Source: CAYOBW01 sp964402115
Lineage (GTDB): Bacteria > Verrucomicrobiota > Kiritimatiellia > UBA8416 > CAYOBW01
NCBI GenBank assembly: GCA_964402115.1
Contig: CAYOBW010000046.1
Location: 1-33,298, forward strand
Reading direction: 5' to 3'
DNA: 33,298 nucleotides
Below the pieces are notes generated by a model. It did no database searches and was not told the DNA's origin. It worked only from the letters and a program-made list of their open reading frames with translations. Position 1 is the first letter of the stretch. Each line of letters begins with the position of its first letter. Positions 8,119 through 17,525 of the stretch are shown here, in pieces. Made by a program: the position numbers and the translations under genes.

Positions 8119-8984
8119 GGTTGAAGCTCCTTCAGGTAAGTGCGATACAACTCGATGGCCTGCGCGTCCGACAGGTCGCGCCCGATTACCAGGCGTGCCC
8201 GCGCGGTCGCCGACTCGCCGTCCTTGAAATCCCGACCGAACAGGGAGAGGTACAGCGAGCGATGCGCCTCCGCGCCGTAGGGCATGAGGACGGCGAAGCA
8301 CTCCGCGGGCGGCGCCAGCACCAACCCGACCAGCCCGCTCGCGGCATCGCGCCGCAGCGCCAGCGCCCCCGCGTAGCGCGCGATGGGTTTGAACGTGACC
8401 GGGTGCGGCGGCCTGAGCCAGCGCCCGTCCGCAAGGAGCGCATCCGCGGCGTCATCGCGCGTAAACGCGAGCCAGTCGCCCAGCTCCTGCCGGGCCTCCA
8501 CGAAGCCGCCCGCGCCGTAGCCGTAGGCCGCCGGGAACCCTTGGAAGTACGAAGCGACGAACACTTCGAACCGGCGCAGTTCGCGGTGGGCCACGACGGT
8601 GGTCGAGAGGTCCAGGATGTTGGACGCCGCCCACGCGTAGACCGCCCGCATGTCGAACGGATGCTGCGCGTCCGCCGTCCAGCGCACCTCGACGGCGCCG
8701 TTCGTCAGCTGGACCGCCGTGCTCGGCCAGTCCCGCGCGTCCGGCAGATACCGGTTATCGGCGTCGAGCAAACGGTAGTGCGAGAACAGGCCCAGGGGCG
8801 CCGCGACGCCGACGCCGCCCGCGGCAACGGGGCCGAGCCCCATGGACCGCCCCTGCGAGCGCAGCCCGCCGCGCAAGGCGCCCGTGTCGAAGCGGTACGC
8901 CTTGCCTTCGCTCACGAACCCCGTCGCTGCCCAACCCGACACCGCCAGCAACATGAACCCCAACCAAGCTATCGCCTGCTTCAT
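8115..8984 (-). CDS. Conserved-looking secreted protein of unknown function
   Basis: 289 residues with a signal peptide (about 1-19, ending SGWA). The rest is rich in alternating hydrophobic and aromatic residues (GLFSHYRLLDADNRYLP, DWPSTAVQLTNGAVEVRW, FVASYFQGFPAAYGYG), consistent with a beta-sandwich. I do not recognise a named family, though the composition is that of a normal protein. The ATG at 8984 is preferred; another ATG at 8996 would add four residues (MVTG). Its stop overlaps the start of the oxidoreductase (ATGA), so the two are probably translated together. Its position at the head of a glycoside-processing cluster suggests an extracytoplasmic role with that substrate, which is inference. 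Confidence 0.8.
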   Translation of the reverse strand: MKQAIAWLGFMLLAVSGWAATGFVSEGKAYRFDTGALRGGLRSQGRSMGLGPVAAGGVGVAAPLGLFSHYRLLDADNRYLPDARDWPSTAVQLTNGAVEVRWTADAQHPFDMRAVYAWAASNILDLSTTVVAHRELRRFEVFVASYFQGFPAAYGYGAGGFVEARQELGDWLAFTRDDAADALLADGRWLRPPHPVTFKPIARYAGALALRRDAASGLVGLVLAPPAECFAVLMPYGAEAHRSLYLSLFGRDFKDGESATARARLVIGRDLSDAQAIELYRTYLKELQP

Positions 8985-9043
8985 GCCGGTGACCATACAG
9001 CGCGGCGGGGTGCGCTGGCAAGCGGCCATGTGCGTCCTGTTCC

Positions 9044-10990
9044 TCACCGCACGATGAGGACCGTGCCCTGCCGGGCGTCGACGATGTAGCCCGCTGCGGT
9101 GATATTCACGGGACTGCCGCCGATGGTGATCCGCCGCAGCTGCGCGGGCGTCAGGGCGCTGCCGTCGACGCCGAACCGCAGCGTCGTCAAGCCGAGCGTA
9201 CCGGACAGGGTCAGGCTGCCGGTCCACACCCTGGCCGCGCTGTCGAGGAACGCGAGCGTCCCCGAGCCGAGCACGAGGCCGCTTGCGCTGCTGACGGTGA
9301 GGGTCCCGATCGAATTGGCTGCCGTCCCCATGTCGAGCGTGCCGCCGTTCAACGTGACGTGGTTCACGCCGGCGAGCGCATTGGCGACGTCCAGGCGCAG
9401 CGTGCCGGCTTCGACCCGGGTAACGCCCGTGTAGGCGCAGTTGCCGGCGAGGACGAGAACGCCCGCGCCGGTCTTGGTCAGCGCGGTAGCGTGGACGGCG
9501 TACGGACTGGCCGTGTCGCGCCCGTCGAGAATCCGGGTCGCAATGGTCAGGCGGTCGCCCGCGCTCACCACGCTCACGGTCGTGTTGCTCGCGCCGGTGC
9601 CGGACGCCAGCATGATTTCGCCGTTGCTCGCCGCCGTGGTCCTGATCTCCGACACCCCGGTGGCCGTGATGGTCCCGTTGATGTTCCACGCACCCCAACT
9701 GGGATTGCCGAAGGTGGACGTCAACGTGCCGCCGCGCAGCGTGAGGTTGTAGAGCGGCTGGTTGCCGGGGTTGGTGGTGTTGACCGCCACGCCACCGCTG
9801 TTGATGACCAGCGCGGGCACGCTGGTGGAGAAATGCCCGCCAAAGAGACCGTTGACGCGGAAGTCGAGCGTGCCACCGCTGTTGACGGTCAGGGTCCGGG
9901 CGATGTTGCCCGTGCCAAAGGCATTCTTAGCCGTCCCGCGCAGGGTACCGCCGTTGACCGTCACGCTGCCGCTGAACGTGCTGGCGGCGCCGAGGACGAG
10001 CGTGCCGGAGCCAGTCTTGGTCAGTCCGGTGGCATGGGCGGGGTACGGGCTGGCCGTATCGCGCCCATCCAGCACGCTGGTGGAGATCGTCAGAATGTCG
10101 GCGGGATTCACCACGTTCACGGTCGTGTTGCTGGCACCGGTGCCGGACGCCAGCATGACGCCGCCGTTGCTCGCCGCCGCGGTCCTGAGTTCCGACACCC
10201 CCGTGGCCGTGATGGTCCCGTTGATGTTCCACGCGCCCCAGCCGGGATTGCCGGAGGTGGACGTCAACGTGCCGCCCTGCAGCGTGAGGTTGTAAAGCGG
10301 CTGGTTGCCGGGGTTGGCAGTGTTGACCGCCACGCCGCCGCTGTTGATGACCAAAGCGGGCACGCTGGCGGAAAAATGCGCGCCAAAGAGGCCGTTGACG
10401 CTGAAATCGAGGGTGCCTCCGCCGTTGACGGTCAGCGTCCGGGCGCTGCTCCGCGGCCCAAATGCCGTGGTGGCCGTCCCGCGCAACGTCCCCTGGTTGA
10501 CGGTGATCTCGCCGCTGAAGCTATTGGCGTTGCCGAGCGTCAACGTGGCCCCGCCGGCCTTGGTCAGTCCCGTCGTACCGGCCAGAACGGATGCGATCGT
10601 CGTGTGCGTGTTGGCGGTGATCGTGCTGTTCGACAGCGTGAGCGTCCCGCCGGAAACCGCATAGGCCGTGCCGTTGCTGCCCGTGCCCTGCGCGCCCTGC
10701 CCGAAGGTCAGGTTGCCGACCGTGCACGAGCCCGCCGTGATCGCCTGGCTGGCCGCGCTGCCGCCGAAAATGGCGCTGTCGCCGTCCGACCACGCGGCCA
10801 GCGCGGCGGACGTGACGCCGTCGTCCCAAAGGCCGCCGCCGAGCCAGTTCATCCCCGCGGTGCTACGGTTGTCGCTCTGGCCAAGCGCCTCGTCAGCGCC
10901 GCCGTCCCACCACAGCGTCGTGGCGCGCGCGGCCGTCACGGCCCAAGTCAGCCCCGTCACAATCGCCACCACCGCTGCCTGCCTCTTCAT
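9044..10990 (-). CDS. Secreted PATR (autotransporter-associated beta-strand repeat) protein
   Basis: 648 residues starting at ATG 10990 (AGGGGG upstream). A GTG at 11023 would add 11 residues ahead of the signal peptide (about 1-23, ending ARA). The N-terminus has LWWDGG and WLGGGLWDDG, typical of PATR adhesins. Three PATR units have the 'LTK.G.GTL.L....ஂ.SG...V..GTLRG' pattern. The middle is a tandem duplication of 181 residues (see the 543-bp repeat). The C-terminal ~75 residues form a tail domain (TLAFLDS, RVWTGSL, LTPAQLRRI, AAGYIVD) ending in LIVR, shared with the two PATR proteins at 11543-17490 and 17526-21857. No autotransporter beta-barrel is visible. Its stop lies 59 bp before the next leftward gene, so it may lead that operon. 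Likely a surface or secreted beta-helical adhesin. Confidence 0.85.
   Translation of the reverse strand: MKRQAAVVAIVTGLTWAVTAARATTLWWDGGADEALGQSDNRSTAGMNWLGGGLWDDGVTSAALAAWSDGDSAIFGGSAASQAITAGSCTVGNLTFGQGAQGTGSNGTAYAVSGGTLTLSNSTITANTHTTIASVLAGTTGLTKAGGATLTLGNANSFSGEITVNQGTLRGTATTAFGPRSSARTLTVNGGGTLDFSVNGLFGAHFSASVPALVINSGGVAVNTANPGNQPLYNLTLQGGTLTSTSGNPGWGAWNINGTITATGVSELRTAAASNGGVMLASGTGASNTTVNVVNPADILTISTSVLDGRDTASPYPAHATGLTKTGSGTLVLGAASTFSGSVTVNGGTLRGTAKNAFGTGNIARTLTVNSGGTLDFRVNGLFGGHFSTSVPALVINSGGVAVNTTNPGNQPLYNLTLRGGTLTSTFGNPSWGAWNINGTITATGVSEIRTTAASNGEIMLASGTGASNTTVSVVSAGDRLTIATRILDGRDTASPYAVHATALTKTGAGVLVLAGNCAYTGVTRVEAGTLRLDVANALAGVNHVTLNGGTLDMGTAANSIGTLTVSSASGLVLGSGTLAFLDSAARVWTGSLTLSGTLGLTTLRFGVDGSALTPAQLRRITIGGSPVNITAAGYIVDARQGTVLIVR
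9418..10503 (-). repeat. Tandem duplication, 543-bp unit
   Basis: Two adjacent copies, about 9961-10503 (N-terminal copy) and 9418-9960 (C-terminal copy). For example CACGGTCGTGTTGCT occurs at 9575 and again at 10118, exactly 543 bp (181 codons) apart. Blocks such as NGLFG.HFS.SVPALVINSGG and NPGNQPLYNLTL.GGTLTST recur almost unchanged. The period is a whole number of codons, so the reading frame is kept. Homology weakens at the outer ends, where PATR units lie. Confidence 0.85.
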
Positions 10991-11079
10991 GGCGCCCCCT
11001 GCTACCTGGACGGTCTTCAACACCCCGGCGTCCCCTCCCCCTCACGGTTGCGTGAATGCGTATCCTCTTGTACGTCGCC

Positions 11080-11109
11080 TCTATAGCGCAACCAGAACGC
11101 CGGCTGCAA
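11080..11109 (-). promoter_or_regulatory. Candidate sigma-70-type promoter for the leftward PATR gene and cluster
   Basis: On the minus strand TTGCAG (11104-11109) and TATAGA (11080-11085) are separated by 18 bp, and the -10-like box is about 90 bp before the ATG at 10990. The -10 matches 4 of 6 consensus positions; the -35 is weak. Confidence 0.35.
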
Positions 11110-11146
11110 GCGGAGACGAATTCACACGTAATGCGTCAAAGGGCTT

Positions 11147-11217
11147 GTCATTCCGAGCATCGCGAGGAATCTCGGGCCCAGCGAGAGGCAGAGATCCTTC
11201 GCTTCGCTCAGGATGAC
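11147..11217. repeat. Dispersed palindromic repeat (SEAKDL/FAQDD type)
   Basis: About 71 bp bounded by GTCATTCC and GGATGAC, near-inverted ends. Spurious translations give REAEILRFAQDD on the plus strand and VILSEAKDLCLS on the minus strand. These are signatures of a noncoding repeat scattered through many bacterial genomes. It sits in the divergent intergenic region between the leftward and rightward PATR genes. Confidence 0.65.
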
Positions 11218-11542
11218 GAGCGCGTTCTGCAGGGTCTGTGACAATCCTGCCCTATGCGGAATGGCCTGCCGCAAGGCTGAGGCGTAGCGCTTCCACGCCT
11301 CGAACTGCGCCTGGGCGGTGAAGCCTTCCGGCTTCCCCGCAACATCGCCCGGTTTCGTCTTTCGGTCTTGTGCCAGAGTGCGGGAGGGCGTACAAATATG
11401 CAGGAAGCGCGGGTGCATGCGTTTCAGTCCTGCCGGCTGGTGCGTGACCACGGAGAATGCGGTTGACCTCCGGAATTTCGGGGCACTGAAGAGAGAGAAG
11501 CTTGTGTAAAACGGGCACGGTAGCCCCGGACGGAGGCAAGCC
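11218..11542. other. Intergenic remainder, no supported gene
   Basis: This stretch separates the dispersed repeat from the next rightward gene. A leftward open frame crosses it (with FEAWKRYASALRQ) but continues into the noncoding repeat, has no clear start signal, and overlaps the start of the rightward PATR gene. It could be a decayed fragment. No strong promoter for the rightward gene is evident; TTGACC at 11463-11468 is the best -35-like box but has no good -10 partner. Confidence 0.5.
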
Positions 11543-14500
11543 ATGACGAGCGTAAAGGCAGCACGGCGAACGATGCGGATCTCTGTGGCGACGGCAGTCG
11601 TCGGTTTGATGTGGTTGCTGGGCGCATCCGCGGCGCAAGCCGCCTCGCTGACGTGGGATGGCAATGCAGCCACGGCGCCGAACCCCAATGGCGGGACCGG
11701 CACGTGGATCGCCAACAGCGGCTTGACCTGGTGGAGCGGCGCCGCGAACGTGGTGTGGCCGGCGCCAGGCGGCAACGACAATGACGCCGTCTTCGCGAAC
11801 ACGGCCGGAACGGTAACAATCAGCGGCGGCGTAACCGCCAATGATCTTGCCTTCAACCTCACCGGCTACACGGTGGCCAGCAGCACCCTGACGCTCAACG
11901 GCACGACCCCGACGATTACCGCCGCCGCGAGCGTCAGCGCCACCATCAGTTCCATCGTCGCAGGCTCCGCCGGACTGCAGAAGGCGGGCTCCGGCACGCT
12001 GGTTCTGAGCGGCGCCAGCATCTACACGGGCAAGACCATCGTCACGGGCGGCACCGTCAGCATCAACACGCTAAAGAATGTGGGCGGGGGCGCCAGTGCC
12101 CTGGGTGCGCCCGCGACCGCCGGCGACGGCACTGTCGATCTGCTCGGCACCCTGACCTATACCGGCGCCGCCACAGCGTCGGACCGTGTCATCAACCTGA
12201 CCGGTGGCGCGACGGTGAATAACTCGGGAACTGGCCTGCTCACCCTGACCGGCGGCGTCACGGGGACGGGGGATCTGGTCATTCGTGGAACGGGCAACAT
12301 CCTGGAAACGGGCATCGTCAGCGTCTCGACGATCAGTCGTACGGACCAGAGCACGCTGACGCTCAGCAACGCTGCCAACAGCTTCGGGAACGTCAGCGTT
12401 TCCAAGGGCACCGTCAGCGGCGACTCGATCGCCAACGCCGGCAGCCCCTCGGCCCTCGGCAGCGGCGCCACGATCACGCTCGGCCAGAGCGGCTTCAGCA
12501 ACACGGGCACGCTGCAGTTCACGGGCGCAACCGGCGGGTCGAGCGACCGCGCCATCAACATCCAGAGCAACAGCGGCAATACCAACGGCGGCATCATCGA
12601 GAACACCGTCGCCGGCCAGACGCTGACCCTCAGCGGCAATGTGACGACCGGCGGCACCGGCCTCACACCCACNNNNNNNNNNNNNNNNNNNNNNTGCAGC
12701 TCACCGGCGCGGGAAATGGCGTCATGAGCGGCTTGGTCGCTGGCACGGGCCTCGCCCTCACCAAGGCCGGCGCGGGCACGTGGACCCTCTCGAACGGCAA
12801 CACCTACACCGGCGGCACGGCCATCAACGCCGGCACGCTGGCCAGCGGCGCCGACAATGCGCTCCCGACCACCACGGCGCTGACCATCGGCAGCGGGACC
12901 AGCGTGGGCAAATTCGACCTCGGCACGTTCAACCAGACGATTGCCGGCCTGACGGTCAGCCCGAATTCCCTCTCGGACAATGTCATCACGATAGGCGCCG
13001 GCAAAACGCTGACCATCAACGGCAACGTGGCCATCGGCAACAACACGGCCGCCAACACGACGACCTACCTCTCGCTCACGGGCGGCGGCAGCCTCGTTGT
13101 CACCAGCGCGGGAGGCACGTTCAGGCTGGGCCTCGCCAGCGGCACCACCAATTTCGACTACGGCACGACGGACCTGAGCGGGCTGGGCGCCTTCACCCTG
13201 AACCTGGGAGCGGCCGGCACGCTGCGGGTCGGCAACACCGCGGGTACGTCTCCGGCCGGCGGCCCTTACTACACCACCCTGATCCTGGCGGTAAACAGCA
13301 CGATCACGGCCGGCACGATCGGCGTGGGCGACGCCACCGGCCAGGGCGCGAACCTCTCGAACCTGCGCCTCGGCAGCGGTGTCAACATCCTCAATACCGA
13401 CACCCTCCGCATCGGGCAGGCCGGCACGGCCCGTTCAAGCGGGCAGATGATTTTCGACACCGCAACCGGGAGCCTGCAGGTGCGCGGATCCGCCGGCGAC
13501 CCCAGCCGCGCCGCTGCGCTTAACATCGTCAACCACACGTCCGGAACGGGCACGCTCCTCACCGGCTTGCTGGATCTGGCCGGTCACCCTGCCGACCTCT
13601 TGATCGGTACCTTGACCCTGGCGAAGCGCGCCGCAAACTCCGCGTCGGGTGACACGGGCACGCTGACGTTCGATACCGGAACGTTGGATGTGACCACCGT
13701 GATTGCGGGCAGCCGGTCGTCGACAACGGCAGGCGGCACGAGCACCGGCACCCTCAACATCGGCGGCGGCACGGTGATCGTCGGCACGGGCGGCATCACG
13801 CTGGCCACCTCCTCCGTGGCTGGCAGCACGGCCAACGGCACGGTGAACCTGACCGGCGGCAACGTGACCGTCAACGGCAACATCAGCAAAGGCGCCAGCA
13901 CGGGCGCCGGCACGGCCACGCTGAACCTCGACAGCGCGACGCTCGACCTGACCAGCCACGCCATCGGCGGCGCCGCCCCTGCCCTCGTCACCGCCAACTT
14001 CATGTCCGGCACGGTCAGGAATATCGCCCAGATCAACAACGGGGCCAACGGCATCACCAAGACCACCGCGGGCACGCTGGTGGTCGAAGGCGTCAACGGC
14101 TTCACCGGGACCACGACGGTCGACGCCGGCACGCTGACCGTCAACGGCTCGCAGGCGAACGCGAACATCACGGTCACGGATGCCCTGGTGAACGGGTCGG
14201 GCTCGCTGACCTACCGGCTCGCGGGCGACAACGCGGACCGGATTCGGCTCGTCGGCGCCGGCGCGATCGACATTACGGCGCTCACCCTGAACGTCAGCAA
14301 GAGCGGGGTGCAGTCGACGACGGAATACGTGATTATCGATGACCTGACGAAAGTGACCGGCAGCGCCTTCGCCGCCACATCACTGCCACCGTACTGGCAC
14401 ATCGACTACGACGGCACGGATGCCAATCCGAATGCCGTGGTGTTGTGGCTGGACGTCGTCGCCGCCACCTGGGAGTGGGACGGCGGCGATGCGGATCAGG

Positions 14501-17490
14501 GGACGTGGGCGACGGCGGCCAACTGGGTGGACGATGGGCTGCCCGTCAACGGCGGCGGACTGGTGTTCCCCGCGGGTTCGGCCCGGCCGGTCAGCACCAA
14601 CGACGCGCTGAGCTCCGTGTACAACCTGACGCTCGGGGGCGGCTCCACGCTGCGCGGCAACGGGCTGGCTTTGGGCGGCCGCGTGCAGAGTGCGGGGGTG
14701 AACACCCTGGCCCTGCCGCTGACGTTCAACAGCACCAAGATCATCGACACGACCTCCGGAACGCTCAGCCTTGCCAGCGCCGTAGGCGGGGCGGGCGGTT
14801 TGAGCAAGACCGGCGCCGGCACGCTGGAAGTGGGCAGCGGCGGCGGCTACCAGGGCAGCACGATCATCTCCAACGGCACGGTGCGACTGACGGCCCTCAC
14901 CCCGCCCGGCACGCTGCCCGTCAGCGGGGCCGCGCTGTGGCTGCGAGCCGACGGGATCACCGGCCTGGCTGACGGCGCGCCCGTGGCGACATGGACGGAT
15001 GAATCGGGACAGGTGCATGACGCGACCCAGGGCACGCCGGCCAATCAGCCCATCTACAAGACCGGCGTTCAGAACGGGTTGCCCGTGGTTCGGTTCGACG
15101 GGACCGACGACCGGCTGGCCTACGACGGCACGATTCTTGTCAACACGGACTACACCGTCTTTGTCGTCGAGGGCCGCACGAGCAATAAGTCCAACAACTA
15201 CATCCTGCGCGGCTCGGCCAGCACCGCCAATCAGAACCTGCATGTGGGTTATCGGTCGGACACGGGCTTCACGCACGCCCAATATGCGAACGACTACACC
15301 ATGACCGTGCCCGGGTACACGCTGCAGCAGCTCAACGTGATGGCGCTCGACCTGGACACAACCGGCGGCACCGGCAAGCACACCTGGCGCAACGGCACGC
15401 TGCTGGGCAGCCTCGCCAACAACGTGATGCTGGGCGCCTACGTCAACTCCGGCATCGGCGGCTACGGGGCCGGCTACTTCTTCCAGGGCGACGTGGCGGA
15501 AGTCATCATGTACAGTCGCGCGCTGACCACCCAGGAGCGCCAGCAGGTGGAAGCCTACCTGATGAGCAAGTGGCTTCCGGCTCTGCCCGCCGCATCCGCC
15601 CTGCGCGTCGCCCAGCCGGGCACCCTGGACCTGAACGACCGCGACCAGCAGGTCGCCGGCCTGGACGACGTCAACGGGGCGGGCGGCGTGGTGGTCAACA
15701 ACGGCAGCGCCACCGCCACGCTGGTGGTCAATAACGCCGGCGCCTCCGCCTTCACCGGCTCCTTGGCCGACGGGCCCGCGGGCGTGCTGTCCCTGACCAA
15801 GGCCGGCGCCGGCACCCTCACCCTGGCCGGGACCAGCACGTACAGCGGCACGACGACGATCAACGCCGGCACGCTGAAGTTGACCCACCTCTCGGCCCTG
15901 GGAAGCTCCCAGCTGACCATGGCGACCGGCACCACCCTCCAGCTGCGCCAGGACACGGATGCGACCTTCGTCACACCGGCATTCAAGTGGGGCGGCAACG
16001 TCACCTTCGATGTCGGCGCGGCGACGGTGGGGCCGATCGACAAAGTCCTCACGCTCCCCGGCGCGCAGATCACCGGGTCCGGGACGATCAGCATCCTGAA
16101 CAGCACGGTCGATGGTTACAGCCTGGCCCTCGGTGCGATCGACGCCGTGAACACCGGGTCCACCTTCAACTCCACGGCGAGCCTGAGCATCGCCAGCATC
16201 TCGGCCAGCGGCGTGAACCGCAACAACACCTACACGTTCACCGGCTCGGGGGCGATCACCGTCGGATCGATCAGAAAGGACGCCACGGACAACGTCCTGG
16301 TGACCAAGAGCGGCGCCGGCACCTTGACCCTGACCGGCGCCAGCACCTACGGCGGCACGACGACGATCAGCGACGGCGTCTTGACGGTCAGCGGCGCCGG
16401 CACCCTTGGCAACGGCGTGTATGGCGGCGCCATCGTCGACAATGCCAGCTTCGTCTACAGCAGTTCGGAGCCCCAGACGCTGAGCGGCTACATCAGCGGC
16501 TCCGGCACGCTGACGCAGAACGGTCCCGGCACGTTGACGCTGGCGCCCACGCTCCCCAACGCCTACGCCGGCGGCACAGCGGTCAATGCCGGCACGCTCG
16601 TGCTGGCTTTCTCCGACGACGGCGCCAATCAAGGAACCCTGACGGGGGTCATCACCGTCGCGCCTGGCGCAACCGTCCAGGCCACGGTGGCGAAAGCGCT
16701 GGGCTACGCCAACGCCGCGTCGGGCAACGTGACCGGCGTGGTGCTCGATGGCGGCCTGTTGACCCTGGACGCGGCCGTCAGCGGCGGATTGGGCGGCGGC
16801 CAGACGATCACGATGACCGGCGGCGAAATCCGATCCAACGCCGGTGTCAGCAGCCCCACCGCCACGGGGTACTACCGCTTCGTGAACGCGGGCGCCGACC
16901 GCACGATCACCACGCTGGCGTCGACGGCAACAGCCTTGATCACGGGCCGGGTGCAGGTGGATGACGACGGCTTGTTCGACGTGGCCGACGGCACGGCCAC
17001 GCCCGACCTGCTGGTCAGCGCGGCCATCACGGGCAGCGCCGGCATCCGCAAGAGCGGGGCGGGCACGCTGGTGCTCAGCGGCGACAACACGTTCACGGGC
17101 CCCACGACGATCAGCGCGGGCACGCTCGACCTGGCCGGCGCCAACGTGCTGAAGACGTCGAACGCCATCGTCGTGGGCGGCGGCGTCCTGAATGCGGGCG
17201 CCTTCGAGAACCACCTGGGCACGCTGACGGTGGCGGACGGAGCCACCAGCACCTTGAAGCTCGCTCCCGGCGGCACACTGAGCTTCGCCGAGAGCCGGAG
17301 CATGACCTGGAACGGCCATCTCAACATCGAGGGGCCGCTCACCCCCACGTCACTGCAGTTCGGCGCCAACCAGAACGGATTGACCGGCGCCCAGCTCGCG
17401 ATGATCAGCGTCAACGGCAACCCGGTCGAAATTAGCGACAGTGGCTACCTGATCACCGCCGCGCAGGGCTCGATCTTCTCTGTGCGCTGA
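11543..17490 (+). CDS. Giant secreted PATR/LamG-like protein (interrupted by assembly gap)
   Basis: About 1980 residues. The ATG at 11543 has GGAGG 7 bp upstream and opens a signal peptide (about 1-33, ending SAAQA). At least eight PATR units follow the 'K.G.GTL.L.G...Y.G.T.I..GTL' pattern. A LamG/concanavalin-like module lies at about 14911-15570 (ALWLRADG, VVRFDGTDDRLAY, GDVAEVIMYSRAL), preceded by a WDGG...GTWATAANW segment. The C-terminal tail domain ends FSVR and matches the other two PATR proteins; no beta-barrel is seen. The frame is 2 before the 22 N and 1 after, so the gap length is wrong for an intact gene; a length of 3n+2 would restore it. I treat it as one gene because protein on both sides fits without a break (GLTPT, gap, QLTGAGNG). 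Likely a surface adhesin; the export route is unknown. Confidence 0.85.
12673..12694. other. Assembly gap (22 N)
   Basis: Twenty-two unknown bases within the first rightward PATR gene. The reading frame on either side requires a length of 3n+2 (for example 20 or 23), so 22 cannot be the true length of an intact gene. Gaps are expected here because PATR repeats are hard to assemble. Confidence 0.97.
12799..14079 (+). repeat. PATR module A, first copy
   Basis: About 427 codons from NTYTGGTAINAGTL to NGITKTTAGTL. They align along their length with 20172-21438 in the next gene. Shared stretches include TLRVGNTAGTS, GVGDATGQG, FDTGTLDVTTV and NLTGGNVTVNGNI. Here module A precedes modules B and C. 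Confidence 0.85.
14095..15700 (+). repeat. PATR/LamG modules B and C, first copy
   Basis: About 535 codons matching 18435-20037 in the next gene. Module B runs from NGFTGTTTVDAGTL through PPYWHIDYDGT and the WDGG segment to about 14910. Module C is the LamG-like domain (from about 14911) through VAGLDD..GAGGVVVN. Here B-C follows A. Confidence 0.85.
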
Positions 17491-17525
17491 AAACCTGACC
17501 TTCAGAACCCAAAGGACTTCCCAAC

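Noticed and set aside
11122..11862. A 246-codon leftward frame
   Set aside because: Part of it is the dispersed palindromic repeat and part is antisense to the start of the rightward PATR gene. Only a short middle piece (FEAWKRYASALRQ) looks protein-like and may be a remnant.
11543..12727. The first rightward PATR gene as a frameshifted pseudogene
   Set aside because: The frame changes only across the 22 N, whose length is probably nominal. Both sides read as intact PATR protein.
14380..17319. A 979-codon open frame on the minus strand
   Set aside because: It is antisense to the PATR gene with a composition dominated by A, G, R and V; it mirrors the PATR repeats and has no recognisable motif. 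Similar antisense frames at 18051-19721, 23992-25287 and 27592-28824 are rejected for the same reason.
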